This document shows positions 1 to 11,748 of a DNA stretch of 64,000 nucleotides, piece by piece (position 1 is the first letter of the stretch; each line of letters begins with the position of its first letter). This DNA comes from Dactylorhiza incarnata (taxonomy: Eukaryota; Streptophyta; Magnoliopsida; Asparagales; Orchidaceae): contig JAWHQI010000278.1 in assembly GCA_033032865.1 (NCBI GenBank), positions 806,001 to 870,000 on the forward strand, given 5' to 3'. The notes under the pieces are model-generated. The model worked only from the letters and a program-made list of their open reading frames with translations, ran no database searches and had not been told where the DNA came from. A program made the position numbers and the translations under genes.

Positions 1-1
1 T

Positions 2-1219
2 AATGAAGTTTTCAAATTTGTATATTGCTTTTCTAGTGCATACAAAATATGGCGCTTTCTTGAAGAAATGTATGATCTTCCTCTCGCAGGTGTGGAACAA
101 ACACAGGAGGAAAAGAACGTACAAGCATCCATAATCATTCAAGAAGATCTCTCTCGGAGCGAAGCCATGGAGAATATTGAAATAGAAAAGGAGAACAATA
201 CATCAAGAGAAAAAGAAGATGAAAACTCATCCATAATGGAGGAAGAACTAAAAGATGACGAAGGAATTGCATGTTCACAATCTGCCTCCTCCAATAGCGC
301 TGTAAGGAAAACTAAATCTTCTTCTTGTGTGATAACTTCCATTTCTAGTTTCAATATACTAAAAACTGCTAAACGTAAGATCAAGAAACTGAAAATCACT
401 ATTAAAAATTTACATTTAGAAAATAAGAGATTAAAAGCTAATGTGAATTTAGAATCAAATTGTCATGTAGTTTCAACATCTTGTCTTTTACTTGAAAACA
501 CAAAACCTTGTTTTGATTGTAATAACTTTAAGGAAAAACTTAAGGAACTTGAAAAAGAAATTATTTTTATAAAAGAACAAAATGAAAAATTATGTTTAGA
601 AAATTCATCTTTGATAAATGATTGTGCTAAGTGTAAAGAATATAAAATTGAAATTAAAGAGATGGATGAAACATTTGATGAATATAGAAACAACTATCAA
701 GATCATATTGATTCAATTGTTTCCACTCTTAAAAATAGCACAATCAATTATAATAAAGCTAGACATAATTTGAAACTTAAAAACAATGAATTAGAAACTA
801 AAATTAACTTGCTTAAGGAAATCATAAAGAAAAATTCTCAAGAACAAGCAAACTCTAAGAGCAAGTTGAATTTGATTTCACAAAATATGAGGATTGAAAA
901 TAAAGTTTCAAAATACAATCATTATTATCATGTACAACATCAAACTTCTCCAAACATAACACTTCACAAATTTCCTATGAAAAATGCTTTCTATAATTAT
1001 AATCCTAAAGATAAAAATTATCACAATGGAAATTTGACTCATAAGAATAATATTAAACCACAGTATGAATGGAGACCCAAAGTTAAAGATGAAACACAAA
1101 CTCAAATCAAAAGGGCCCATTCAATCTTATCTCCCCAAAAGAAAACACGATGTATTTGGGTACCCAAAGGAACCGTCACTCCCGGTCCTCTTTGGATACC
1201 TAAATCTCTTATTCATTAG
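2..1219 (+). CDS. Copia-type gag-like protein, 5' partial (A1)
   Basis: The reading frame is open from base 2, so the protein began upstream of the window. Copies A2 and A3 show the missing N-terminus (MASHDLAS..., then LFEGTNYKGW). The visible part starts in the end of the UBN2-like gag core (NEVFKFVYCFSSAYK, FLEEMYD), followed by a Ser/Glu-rich linker, a long coiled coil (about residues 110-290 of the visible part) with CxxC pairs CFDC and CAKC, a basic Asn/His-rich stretch, and a C-terminal signature IWVPKG...GPLWIPKSLIH. No CCHC zinc knuckle is seen. By family this would be a capsid-like protein that packages element RNA into cytoplasmic particles. This is the only family A gag here without an internal stop or frameshift. 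Family assignment is good; the exact function is inferred. Confidence 0.8.
   Translation, partial: NEVFKFVYCFSSAYKIWRFLEEMYDLPLAGVEQTQEEKNVQASIIIQEDLSRSEAMENIEIEKENNTSREKEDENSSIMEEELKDDEGIACSQSASSNSAVRKTKSSSCVITSISSFNILKTAKRKIKKLKITIKNLHLENKRLKANVNLESNCHVVSTSCLLLENTKPCFDCNNFKEKLKELEKEIIFIKEQNEKLCLENSSLINDCAKCKEYKIEIKEMDETFDEYRNNYQDHIDSIVSTLKNSTINYNKARHNLKLKNNELETKINLLKEIIKKNSQEQANSKSKLNLISQNMRIENKVSKYNHYYHVQHQTSPNITLHKFPMKNAFYNYNPKDKNYHNGNLTHKNNIKPQYEWRPKVKDETQTQIKRAHSILSPQKKTRCIWVPKGTVTPGPLWIPKSLIH
1159..1200 (+). other. Possible RNA hairpin at the 3' end of gag (A1)
   Basis: The RNA for the terminal WVPKG...WIPK segment can fold: GGTA-C-CCAAAG pairs with CTTTGG-A-TACC, with an inner stem ACCG/CGGT. 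The inner stem reads ACCAT/ATGGT in A4 (about 25630-25672) and ACCA/TGGT in D, so pairing is kept while bases change. The repeated WVPK/WIPK coding sequence explains part of the outer stem. Confidence 0.4.
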
Positions 1220-2840
1220 GTATCATCAACTGCATGAAGTAGAATCCTTTCAAAATGAAATATACAAAGTTCTACTTCATGATATGCTTTCATTGTTCTT
1301 ATTTTTCTTATTTCTTTTGAACTATCATGCCATGGTCATCCTATATAGTATTGGAAATATGATTTTATCTCATAAAGCTTAATGAGTTTATAAATCATTT
1401 TTGATCAAAATTCAAAATCATATTTTTATTTTGATGACCTATCTTTTCTAAATATCTTATATTATCCATATGAATCAAACTCTAAATTTGCTATAAGATA
1501 TTTCAAATTAAATCCGATTATTAGGCTATTAAGATTCTTAACCTTTACCAACAAGTGGTTTAATGAAATAACTTGATCTAAAAGAAAATTCAAGATTTAA
1601 ATAAAAGCTCAACTTTCAATATGGGAGTCATTGTTCACAAAAAAAAAAATTATATTGTGTTCTCTCCTTGATGTCAAACATGATCTAAACCATCACTATT
1701 GTTCACCTATCAAAAATCACATATATATATATATATTCAAAATTCTTAATTAAAGGAAAATCACTAAAATGTGTTGAAAGAAGTTATCTTCATAATGAAT
1801 ATTGAATTCACAAACACCACCATGATCTAGTGATATCTTTTGCTAAACATCTCTAAAATCATAATCCATATCAAGAATCATCTATAAACAACTATCACAA
1901 ATTATATGATAACAATTGACATTTGTTTACCATGGTTGGTGTTATGGTGTATTATGTGTGTATTGTGATTTATTTCTAGTTTAGACCTATGAATCATTTT
2001 GATATCAAACCAAATAGAATTGTCACTCCATTTTAGGTTTATAAATTGAAACACTATCAAACTTTGGCATAACATTAATCTCAAACTTATCATACTAACA
2101 TTGGTACCTAAAGAAAATTTGTGTCTATGATAGGTTTTATAAGTTTTTGTCAAGACATATTGTCTGGATATTGGTATCTAGGGCATACCTAGTTTATTCT
2201 TCACATATATATTAGTTCATAATTAAAAAATCATGCTTATTTGGTGAATTCAAACATGATGTCTTGTGGCTACATTCTCTATCTATTACATTATTTTGGT
2301 AAACACAAGCCTTTGAAAAATCATAATAAAGATATAAGAAAATATGTCTCATGCGATGATTAGGTGTCCTAGATCTTTCAAATTAACACAAATTCAAAAA
2401 ATGCATTTTTTGGTGTTTAACCATCAAAAACATCTCCTTAAATTCTGCAATTTCAGCAAGAAACTCCTAATGGGACACCTAATCAAGATCAAGAATCAAA
2501 ATTTCTAATATCCTCAAAAATCACTTACTGTCTCCCGCGCTAGCGCTACCGCAGGCGCTAGCGTCCATGTTTGATTTTCTGTATTTTTTAAAATTCGAAA
2601 AATCCATAAAAATATGTAAATCTATATTTTCTATTTAGTTTTTGCACTTCTGTTTTTCTTTATTTTTTGAAAAATCAAATACAAAAATACAAAAGCCAAA
2701 TTACAAAAATATTATATATTTTGCCTTTGTGGTTTGTCATTTGTTTAAATTCTATTTCTTAAAGCAAAAATCAAATACAAAAATATAAAACAAAAATTGT
2801 CAAAAATTGTTAGTTTTTGAACTTAACTTTTTACTTGTAT

Positions 2841-2931
2841 CTTGTGAAAGGGTGATTTGGGCTATCATCCCATCATATCACCTAGTACCGGGCGAACCTT
2901 TCACAAGGTAGTCCTCGGGAAGTCCAAGATC
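2841..2931 (+). other. Conserved structured module M1 (A1)
   Basis: A block much richer in G+C than its surroundings. It can fold as P1, CTTGTGAAAG (2841-2850) with CTTTCACAAG (2898-2907), 10 perfect pairs; P2, GGTGAT (2851-2856) with ATCACC (2877-2882); and P3, TGGG/CCCA inside P2. TAGTACC follows P2, and the block ends in GGGAAGTCCAAG. Five further copies occur in the window. No coding frame explains it. Function unknown. Confidence 0.65.
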
Positions 2932-3449
2932 AATTTTTATGAGTTCAAGCTTTAAATAAAAATTATTCCTCAAAAATATCAAAAAATATTGTATGGACTT
3001 CATTGAAAATCAAGCATGATTTAATCTATTATTTAGAACTTCTATAATGTTGCAATTTATCTTTTCAAACTACTTTGAACATTGCCTTCATCATGCTTTG
3101 ATACATCTATTAATATGTGCATAATTTATATTAAAAAGTTGTGTAGAACTATGCGTAGCATGCCTCTAAGTATGAGTAATGTTTTATGTTTGATAATGAT
3201 CGCAATTCACTCACTTATTTTGGCATTGTCTACTTATGTGTTTAATCTAAGAATGGTTGTGTATGTTTTGTAATAGTACAATGAATTAAAATTGCACAAG
3301 TATCTTACCTACACAACCTTTATTTGCACTTTTAAAAGTTAAGAAAAGTGGTTATCTTTTTCATAAATTATATTGGTTTGCAAAATAAGTGTATTCGGAG
3401 AACTTTGTACAAAACAAAATCATAAAATAAAGTGACAAAGATAACTCCA

Positions 3450-3691
3450 CCAAGCACTACTTGAACCTCCTGATAAGTCTTAATAAGCGTTGTGAGGTTG
3501 AGCACCTTGGAAAGAATAGTAAAGTATCTTGTGCAAACCATAACTTTCTTTCAAAATAAAAACCACTTATTCTTAGGTACACCGGATCACAAAAAAAAAT
3601 CAATCTTGAAGAATAAAAATATGTGATCCCCCAAGCACTACTTTGCACCCTGATAAGTCTTGATGAGCATTGTGTATGCAGAGCACCTTGG
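3450..3691 (+). other. Paired 61-nt stem-loop modules M2 (A1)
   Basis: There are two related modules of exactly 61 nt (3450-3510 and 3631-3691), 120 nt apart. Each begins CCAAGCACTACTT and ends CACCTTGG, so CCAAG/CTTGG closes the base. The first has an inner stem AACCTC/GAGGTT, the second CTTTGCAC with an imperfect partner. Both loops contain the conserved CTGATAAGTCTT. No ORF covers them. Function unknown. Confidence 0.65.
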
Positions 3692-4600
3692 TAGTTGTAC
3701 ATTTTTCTTTGTGCATTGAAGTGAGTGGAAGTAAAATTATTTGTGTTTTATTGTGCTCTTTACTTTACATATTACTTGTTTTTTTTTTATTAAAACATTT
3801 GTTTACTCTATTCAAAATACACTTTTATGCACATCATTATCTTCCATAACACTTCTCCTCATGAGTATTGGATCCTAATGCAAATTCTATACTACTCTTT
3901 ATTTATGAAATGCACTTGATAACCTAGCATGCTTTCTACAATGTTTGGTATGACTTGAAATTGTGAATTGAAATAACATTGTAGTAATCTCTTTGTGATA
4001 GTATTATTTCACGCTTGGTTATTTTTGTCAACCATAAAAGATTTTCATTGAAACATGATTTACATAAACATCTTCTTTTTGAAATTAACTCATATATCTT
4101 TTTATGGATTATCCTTGATTAAAATAAGATGTTTCATGTATTTCTACAAGTCTTCCGCATCATATCACTTTTACCTTGCACTTTCATGCTTATATCAAGT
4201 CTAAAATCTCAATTTTTCTTAAAAAACAAGTAGTAGACTTGCTTGGTAAAATTTATATTAGCTAACATCTTTTTTTTTCAAACATCTTTTTTTCAAATCA
4301 ATATTTTCTTCTCTAATTGCTATAAGGATGTTGTTTCTTTATTCGAAAATGCTTCAACTCTTATCTATATAAAGTTTATTTTGAAACTCAAAAACATCTC
4401 CTTTTTGAACTTAAACTCTTATTTAGTATTATGATGTTTCTTTTTCGAAATCTTCCGCAATGCTCAAACTCTAATTCATTCATGAATTTCAATATTGCTA
4501 AGAGTATTTTAATTTTCAAATAAAAATCCATATGTTATGAAATTTCCCATTAAGATTTAAATGCTAAATGTTTCCAATAATTATTATCCTGACTTCATTT

Positions 4601-4841
4601 CTCACCATAGCGGGGGCGTAGGGCTGTAGACATTAGATAACCTTATCTAGTCATGTCTTGTCCTTAACCGGGGAGGGTTCCAGTGGGGCCTTGCGAGGCA
4701 CTGGGGGGAAAGAGTGATAGGTTAAGTTTTGTCTAGTGTTTACATATGGGACTAACACCCCAACCTACGGCATGTTTGCAGCTCCTCATGCCCATCCGTC
4801 ACTTAGTACGGGGCTAGGGTGTAGACATATTGTCTGGGTAG
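4601..4841 (+). other. GC-rich conserved block M3 (A1)
   Basis: About 240 bp of high G+C inside very AT-rich DNA, alignable almost base for base with A3, A4 and the distant element D. Visible folds are CCAGT-GGG-GCCT-TGCG-AGGC-ACTGG (4680-4704), GGCATG/CATGCC (4769-4792) and CCGT/ACGG (4796-4811). I see no tRNA, rRNA, SRP or snRNA identity and no conserved reading frame. The spacer down to the polypurine tract holds several short GGGGGAG polypurine runs (around 5100-5250). Confidence 0.6.
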
Positions 4842-5367
4842 ATTGGTTATTTGGAAATCACTATTTGTTTTATGCTTAAAACTCTTATTTAAAGGGGAAA
4901 TCATTATTTTTTTAGCTTAAACTCTGATATATAAAAGAGGGAGAACTACAAACAAAAGAAGTCATAACTCTGATCATTTTCAATGAAAGACAAGTCTAAA
5001 ACTCCTTATCATTTACTTAAAAAGCTCGATCATGCCTTCTCTTTTATTTACACATTTTTTGTGCTCTGTTTCCCTACCCACTTTTGCTAATAACAAAGGG
5101 GGAGAACTAACATGATAAAATGCAAAAGGGGGAGAACTTACATGATAAATGTAACCCGCTATCATAAACTCAACATGACAAATTCAGTTGATAGCATACA
5201 TATTAAGGGGTCATTCACATAGGGGGAGCATATATTTAGGGGGAGCAATTCTAAATGCTAAAATCAATTATTATCCTAAAGTCATCACTCTCACACACAC
5301 ACAAGTATAGTTTCATCATGATTATCTATTAATGCTTTGTTTCATCATTAATGGATTTGTTATTATC

Positions 5368-5380
5368 AAAAGGGGGAGTT
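5368..5380 (+). other. Polypurine tract of A1
   Basis: The tract aaaagggggagtt lies immediately 5' of the LTR start TGTTGGAACA. This is the plus-strand priming site in LTR retrotransposons and fixes the + orientation of A1. Confidence 0.8.
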
Positions 5381-6302
5381 TGTTGGAACATGGTCTTCCG
5401 CATCTCCTAGGTTTGAGAATAACAAATCCTATGTGTATTTGATCTTGTGTGTTCAAGTGTGCAGGTTTATTAGGTCCACATGACTCAAGGAGTACACATG
5501 TTGACTGCCCCCAAAATTGAGGCCAAAATTCGAACAAGCTCACTATCGCCGGCGGTAGCGATAGCGCCCGGCGATAGCGTTGATTAGCGCATTTCCGGCA
5601 TCGTTTTTAGAAAGGGCTAACGCCAGGCGGTAGCAGATAGCGCTGGCGGTAGCATGGCACATATGAGGCATAGAGCAAAATGTTGCCTCGGATTGAAGAT
5701 CCTCCCGCGCAAATTGTTTCTTAATCCGGGCTAGCGCCGGCGGTAGCGCTAGCGCCGGCGGTAGCGCTGAGGCTATAAATTGAGTGCTTTGGCTCCGAAT
5801 TCTTCATCCTTCTCCAATCCCAAACTCCAGAGCTTCGTGCCACAGTAGAGAGAGGAAGATTCAGAGCGATACTCCCACAATTCCATAAAGCCTTAAGGAG
5901 ATCCGTGGAGAAGATTTCAACACGCGTCATCATCGTGACGAAAGGCCGCATCGACTACGATCATACTCTGCGGGCCTTCGTCCACTTCTCCAAGAGATCC
6001 ACATAGAGGGAGTTTTTATATTATTGTCTTTTCATTTCATATCTTTTCTGTAAACGGTAGTGAAATCGCCTCGTGTTGGCGACTAGGTCTGGGGTAGGAC
6101 TTAGGGCTGAAATTCGCCTCGTGTTGGCGACTAGATCTAGGCTAGGTCTAGGGGGTGCTCGAGGCCTTTCTGGGGATAGATTGGCTAGAGCGGCTTGAGG
6201 CCGTATCTGGGGAGAGATCGGCTAAAGCCAACCGGTTCGTGGGGATACGAGTCGGTATAGAAAACGAAAAAGAGTTTTTATATTCGCCTCCGATCTCTAG
6301 CG
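5381..6302 (+). repeat. 3' LTR of A1, truncated at its 3' end
   Basis: It starts TGTTGGAACATGGTCTTCC like the LTRs at 22629 and 29592. It holds repeated CpG-rich motifs of the type GCTAGCGCCGGCGGTAGC (about 5545-5770). It loses homology near 6302, in the segment that continues to TACCGATCCAACA in intact copies. Confidence 0.75.
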
Positions 6303-6672
6303 ACATTGAGGAACACGGTCTCTCCATATGTAAACTTATATATGGAGACATATAGGTTGTTTTACCTATATGGTGGTTGCCCTACAGAGAAGTTTGATAA
6401 TAAGATATATTAAACATATAATTTCTCATGTGGTCTTAATAATGCATTATCTCTAGGGGAGATATATGTCTCCATACATAGGTTGTCTTAATAATAAAGG
6501 GTAATTTCCACCCTTTATTTCTCTGTAGGGCTATGGTGGTTGCCCTACAGAGAAATTGATCAACTAGTGGGGAATAATGAAGCATTATCTCAAATATATT
6601 TGAATCCGAGTCAAATATAGGTGATTTGTTCACCATTCCTACAAGGTGGAGATGCGGAAGACCGTGTTCCAA
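6303..6672. repeat. Hairpin-rich junction between oppositely oriented A copies
   Basis: The segment is bounded by a 12-bp inverted repeat, GGAACACGGTCT (6310-6321) and its complement (6659-6670); both resemble the first bases of the family A LTR. Inside are several perfect foldbacks: 9-bp stems 6321-6329/6340-6348 and 6349-6357/6364-6372, a 15-bp stem 6517-6531/6542-6556, and the palindrome TCAAATATATTTGA (6590-6603). The stem arm GCCCTACAGAGAA also occurs near 6379. No gene is seen. It could be a foldback transposon or a rearrangement product. Confidence 0.5.
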
Positions 6673-7596
6673 GTGAAATAATTGTTGGTTAACACACTCC
6701 CATAGCTATTTTGAAAATTGTAAATGAATCAGAGATTGAGCATTGTGGAAGATTTCGAAAAAGACACATCATAATAAGAGTTCAAAAAGTAGATGTGTTT
6801 TTGAGTTTCAAGCTTTTTAAAGATAAGAGTTAAAGCATTTTTGGAAGAAAGAAACAACATCCTTTTAGCAATTAGAAACACAGAAGTAAAGTTTGATTTG
6901 AAATTCAATAATAAGAGGATGTTTTATAAGCAATATTTCACTTATTGGAGGAGTGTTTAGCATAAAAGTTTATATAGAGATAAATCAGAGTTTTTAGCAT
7001 AAAAATGATATGCGTGTTAGAATAGCTAATATAAATTTTACCAAGCAAGTCTACTACTTGTTTTTAAGAAAAATTGAGATTTTAGACTTGATATAAGCAT
7101 TAAAGCACAAGGTAAAAATTATATGGTGATGATGCGGGAGACTTGTAGAAATACATGAAACATCTTATTTTAATCAAGGATAATCCATAAAAAGATATAT
7201 GAGTTAATTTCAAAAAGAAGATGTTTATGTAAATCATGTTTCAATGAAAATCTTTTATGGTTGACAAAAATAACCAAGCATGAAATAATACTATCACAAA
7301 GAGATTACTACAATATTGTTATTTCAATTCACAATTTCAAGTCATACCAAACATTGTAGAAAGCATGCTAGGTTATCTAGTGCATTTCATAAGTAAAGAG
7401 TAGTATAGAGTTTGCATTAGGATCCAATACTCATGAGAAGAAGTGTTATGGAAGATAATGATGTGCACATAAGTGTATTTTTGAGTAGAGTAAACACATG
7501 TTTTAATCAAAAATACAAGTAATATATAAAGTAAAAGCACAATAAAACACAAATAATTTTACTTCCACTCACTTCAATGCAAAAAATGTACAACTA

Positions 7597-7835
7597 CCAA
7601 GGTGCTTTGCACACACAATGCTCATTAAGACTTATCAGGGTGCAAAGTAGTGCTTGGGGGATCACATAATTTTATTCTTGTTGTTTTTTTTATTGTGATC
7701 CAGTGTACTTAAGAATAAGTGGTTTTTATTTTGAAAGAAAGTAATGGTTTGCACAAGATACTTTACTATTCTTTCCAAGGTGCTCAACCTCACAACGCTT
7801 ATTAAGACTTATCAGGAGGTTCAAGTAGTGCTTGG
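7597..7835 (-). other. Paired 61-nt modules M2 (A2)
   Basis: On the - strand the two modules occupy 7775-7835 and 7597-7657, each 61 nt, with the same CCAAG/CTTGG base and the same order as in A1. Confidence 0.65.
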
Positions 7836-8358
7836 GGGAGATAACTTTGTTAAATTATTTCATGATTTTTTTGTTTTGTGCAAAGTTCTCCGAATACACT
7901 TGTTTTGCAAACCAATATAATTTATAAGAAAGATAACCACTTTTCTTAATTTGTAAAAGTGCAAATAAAGGAGTGTAGGTAAGATACTTGTGCAATTTTA
8001 ATTTATTGTACTAATACATAAACATACACAAGCATTCTTAAATTAAACCCTATGTAGACAATGCCAAAAAGTGAGTGAATATCTATCATTATCAGACATA
8101 AAACATTTCTCATACTTAGAGGCATGCTAAGCTTGATCCTACACAACTTTTAAACTATAATTGATGCACATTTGAATAGATATATCAAAGCATGAAGGAA
8201 CACAATGTTCAAAGTAGTTTGAAAAGATAAATTGCAACATTGTAAATTTTCTAAATAGTAGAGTAAATCATGCTTGATTTTTACAATAAAGTCCATACAA
8301 TATTTTTTGATATTTTTGAAAAAATAACCTTTATTTAAAGTTTGAACTTATAAAATTG

Positions 8359-8448
8359 ATCTTGGACTTCCAGAGGACTACCTTGTGAGAGGTTCGCCCG
8401 GTACTAGGTGATATGATGGGATGATAGCCCAAATCACCCTTTCGCAAG
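8359..8448 (-). other. Conserved structured module M1 (A2)
   Basis: On the - strand it begins CTTGCGAAAGGGTGAT and ends GGGAAGTCC-like (CTGGAAGTCCAAGATC). P2 (GGTGAT/ATCACC) and P3 are intact. P1 has two mismatches here. Confidence 0.65.
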
Positions 8449-10109
8449 ATATATATGGAAAAGTTAAGTTCAGAAGAATAATTTTGATACTTGTTTTTGT
8501 GTTGTTTTATATTTTTGTAGTTGATTTTTACAAATAAAAACATATTTTTGTAATTTTTGCTTTAGTAATTTTTATATTTGATTTTTGCATAAAGATGAAC
8601 TTTAAACAAAGGAAACAACACAAGCGAAAAAACAAAACATATTTTTTGTAATTTGGTTTTTGTAGTTTTGTATTTTATTTTTCAAAAAATAAAGAAACAC
8701 AGAAGTGCAAAACTAAGTAGAAAATATAGATTTATATATTTTTAGGGATTTTAAGAAATTTAAAAAATACAGAAAAATGAACCTCGATGCTAGCGCCGGC
8801 GCTAGCGCTAGCGTGGGAAACAGTAAGTGATTTTTTAGGGTTTTGAAATTTTTAATCGGTGATCCTGATAAGGTGTCTCAATAGTAGTTTCATGCAGAAA
8901 TTTCAGAATTTTAGGAGATGTCTAGATAGTCCATATTGCATGAAACATTAGCGATTTTGTATATGACTTTTCCAAATAAACTTTGCAAGTGATATATCTC
9001 ATTATATCTCCATTTTTTAAGGCTTATATTTACCAATGTAGTTTGAAAATGATAGGGAACGTAAGCATGATTGTACATGAATGAACAAGTCAACTATGCA
9101 TGATTTTAGAGATTAACAATAATGTTCATGCATAATCATACCATGGATAAGCCATAGATGAGAATACTTAGCCTTTATATCTTGGTAAACAAATAAACCC
9201 TAACATAGACACAAATATTCTTTAGGTGACACTGTTAGAATGATAAGTTTGAGATTAATGTTATACCAAGTTTTGATTGTGTTTCAACTTAGAGACCTAG
9301 AATGGAGTGACAATTCTATTTGATTTGATATCAAAATGATTCAAAGGTCTAACCTAGAAATATATATCACAATACACACATAATACACCATAACACCAAC
9401 CATGGTAATTATAATGCAATTGTTATCATATAATTTGTGATAGTTGTTTATAGATGATTCTTGATATGAATTATGATTTTAGAGATGTTTAGCAAAGGAT
9501 ATCACTAGATCATGGTGGAGTTTGTGAATTCAATATTCATTATGAAGATAACTTCTTTCAGTACATTTTAGTGATTTTCCTTTAATTAAGAATTTTGAAT
9601 ATATATATGTGATTTTTGATAGGTGAACAATAGTGATGATTTAGATCATGTTTGATATCAAGGAGAGAACACAATATAATTTTTTGTTGTGAACAGAGAC
9701 ACCCATATTGAAAGTTGAGCTTTTATTTAAATCTTAAGTTTTCTTTTAGATCAAGTTATTTCACTAAACCACTTGTTGGTGAAGGCTAAGAATCTTAATA
9801 GCCAAATAACCTGATTTAATTTAAAATATCTTATAGCAAATTTATAGTTTGATTCATATGGATAATATTAGATATTTAGAAGTATAAAGATAGGTCATCA
9901 AAATATGATTTTGAATTTTGATCAAAAATGATTTATAAACTCATTAAGCTTTATGAGATACGATCATATTTTCAAAATTGTATAGGATGACCATGACATG
10001 ATAGTTCAAAAGAAAGCAAAAAAATAGAAAAGACATTAAAGCACATCATGAAGTAGAAGTTCGTGTATTTCATTTTAATTGATTTCTACTTCATGCAAAT
10101 GGTGGGATA

Positions 10110-11700
10110 CTAATGAATAAGAGATTTAGGTATCCAAAGAGGACCGGGAGTGACGGTTCCTTTGGGTACCCAAATACATCGTGTTTTCTTTTGGGGAGAT
10201 ATGTTTGAATGGGCCCTTTCGTTTGACATTAATGTGACATTCTTAAGTATGGATTTCCATAATCATTACTCTTGAATTTATTATATAATGGAAATTTGTT
10301 TTCATTTGAATTTAAGTTGGGAAAGGATTGATATTGTAAATGATGAGGATAGTGTTTTGGAATTTCATTTACAAACTTTTTATATTCTTTAACTTTGGGT
10401 TTCCATTCGTACCTTGGTTTATTACTCTTATACATCAAATTTCTATTGAGATTTTCTTTATTTTGAAAATTGTGATTGATAGTATTGTTTATAGGAAATT
10501 TGTGTAATTTCAATTTTAAGTTTATGTTGGGAGAAAGATGATTTTTTAAAAGATAATGATTTGGAATTTTATTTTGATATTTTCATCTTCTTTGTTAGTT
10601 TTAGACATATTATGAGAATTCATATTTAACTTGCTTTTGGAGTTTGCTTGATATTGAGAATTTTTCTTTAAGATTTCCTTAAGCAAGATAATTTTAGTTT
10701 CTAATTCATCATTTTTAGTTTTTAAATTATGTCTAACTTTATTATAAGCGATTGTGTAATTTTTAAGAGTGATAGCAATTGATTCAATATGTTTTTCATA
10801 TTCATCCCTATATTCATCAAATGTTTCATCCATCTCTTGAATTTCAATTTTATATTCTTTACATTTAGCACAGTTATTTATTAAAGATGAATTTTCTCCA
10901 CATAATCTTTCATTTTGTTCTTTTATAAAAATAAGTTCCTTTTCAAGTTCCTTAAAATTTTCTTTAATACCATTATATTCTATACAAGGTATAATGTTTT
11001 CAACTAAGGAGCTATGTGTACAACTAGATAAATTAGAATTTGATTCTTCATTAATTTTTGCTTTTAAATTTTTATTTTCTACGCGCAAATATTTATTAGC
11101 CTTTTTTAATTTCTTAATTTTGCGATTTGTAGTTTGAAGTAATTGAAATGAAGAGATAGAAGTACAAAAGATGGGATTAGATTTCTTTACATTGCTTTCG
11201 GGAGAGGCATGATTTGAACATATTACATCTTTTTGGCACTTCTCTTCCGAAGACAGTACTTCTTCTTCTTTTTCATTTGAGGTGTGCTCCATTGATTCGT
11301 CATGAGAGGAGCTTTCTTGAAGACTAGTACACGCTTGCATATTCTCCGGTTCTTGTGATTGTTCCATACCTGTAAGAAGAGAATCATACATTTCTTCAAG
11401 AAAATTCCATACTTTGTAGGCACTAGAAAAACAATATACAAATTTGAAAATTTCATTTGATAGACCGCAAAATAAATAGTGTTTAGCTTTTGCATTTAAT
11501 TGAAGTTCTTTTTTATTTGATTCATTTGCAGGTCTTGCTATTGCTAAATTCCAAACTTCGATATCTAAGGATTTAATAAATTTTTCAATTAAGATTTTCC
11601 ATCCTTTATAATTTGTCCCTTCAAATAAAGGTGGTGTAGGTGATTTTTCTTCTTCATAAAAATTTCCCCCACTAAAAGAAGCGAGATCATGAGACGCCAT
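10110..11700 (-). pseudogene. Copia-type gag-like protein, frameshifted (A2)
   Basis: It starts at 11700 with MASHDLASFSGGNF, 49 bases inside the LTR edge, the same start as in A3. The first 384-codon frame holds the full UBN2/DUF4219-like head (LFEGTNYKGWKILIEKF, YLFCGLSNEIFKF, FLEEMYDS), the Ser/Glu linker and the coiled coil with CAKC. It ends out of frame near 10546. The tail continues in a second frame (10513-10229) and a third that recovers CIWVPKG...GPLWIPKSLIH, with its stop at 10110-10112. At least two indels therefore break the last quarter. The first CxxC pair of A1 reads CIEY here, so it is not an essential metal site. Confidence 0.75.
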
Positions 11701-11735
11701 TATTCCCGGTTGTTAAGCCGATTGGAATAAAACCT

Positions 11736-11746
11736 CTCTGATACCA
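11736..11746 (-). other. Primer-binding site of A2
   Basis: On the - strand the sequence is TGGTATCAGAG, two bases after the LTR end CCAACA. It matches the 3' end of plant initiator tRNA-Met, the usual primer of Ty1/copia elements. Confidence 0.8.
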
Positions 11747-11748
11747 CT

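Larger units (their letters stand above)
1..6302 (+). mobile_element. Family A gag-only copia-like LTR element, copy A1 (5' end outside window)
   Basis: The copy enters the window inside its gag gene. It continues through about 4.1 kb of AT-rich DNA without a credible gene, reaches a polypurine tract at 5368-5380, and ends in a 3' LTR from 5381 that breaks off near 6302. The same order (gag, M1, M2 pair, M3, polypurine tract, LTR) recurs in copies A3 and A4. No protease, integrase, reverse transcriptase or RNase H is present, so it resembles the published TR-GAG/LARD idea of non-autonomous elements. The 1220-2840 stretch and the spacers between modules show nothing else I can name, apart from a short CpG-rich motif at about 2536-2565. 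Confidence 0.85.

Noticed and set aside
1902..2153. Small ORFs in the A and D interiors as genes
   Set aside because: Frames are not conserved between A1, A2, A3, A4 and D; indels shift them freely, unlike the M1-M3 modules.
3450..3691. Hammerhead ribozyme suggested by CTGATAAGTC in the M2 loops
   Set aside because: The required CUGANGA core and GAAA are absent and the stems do not meet in a three-way junction.
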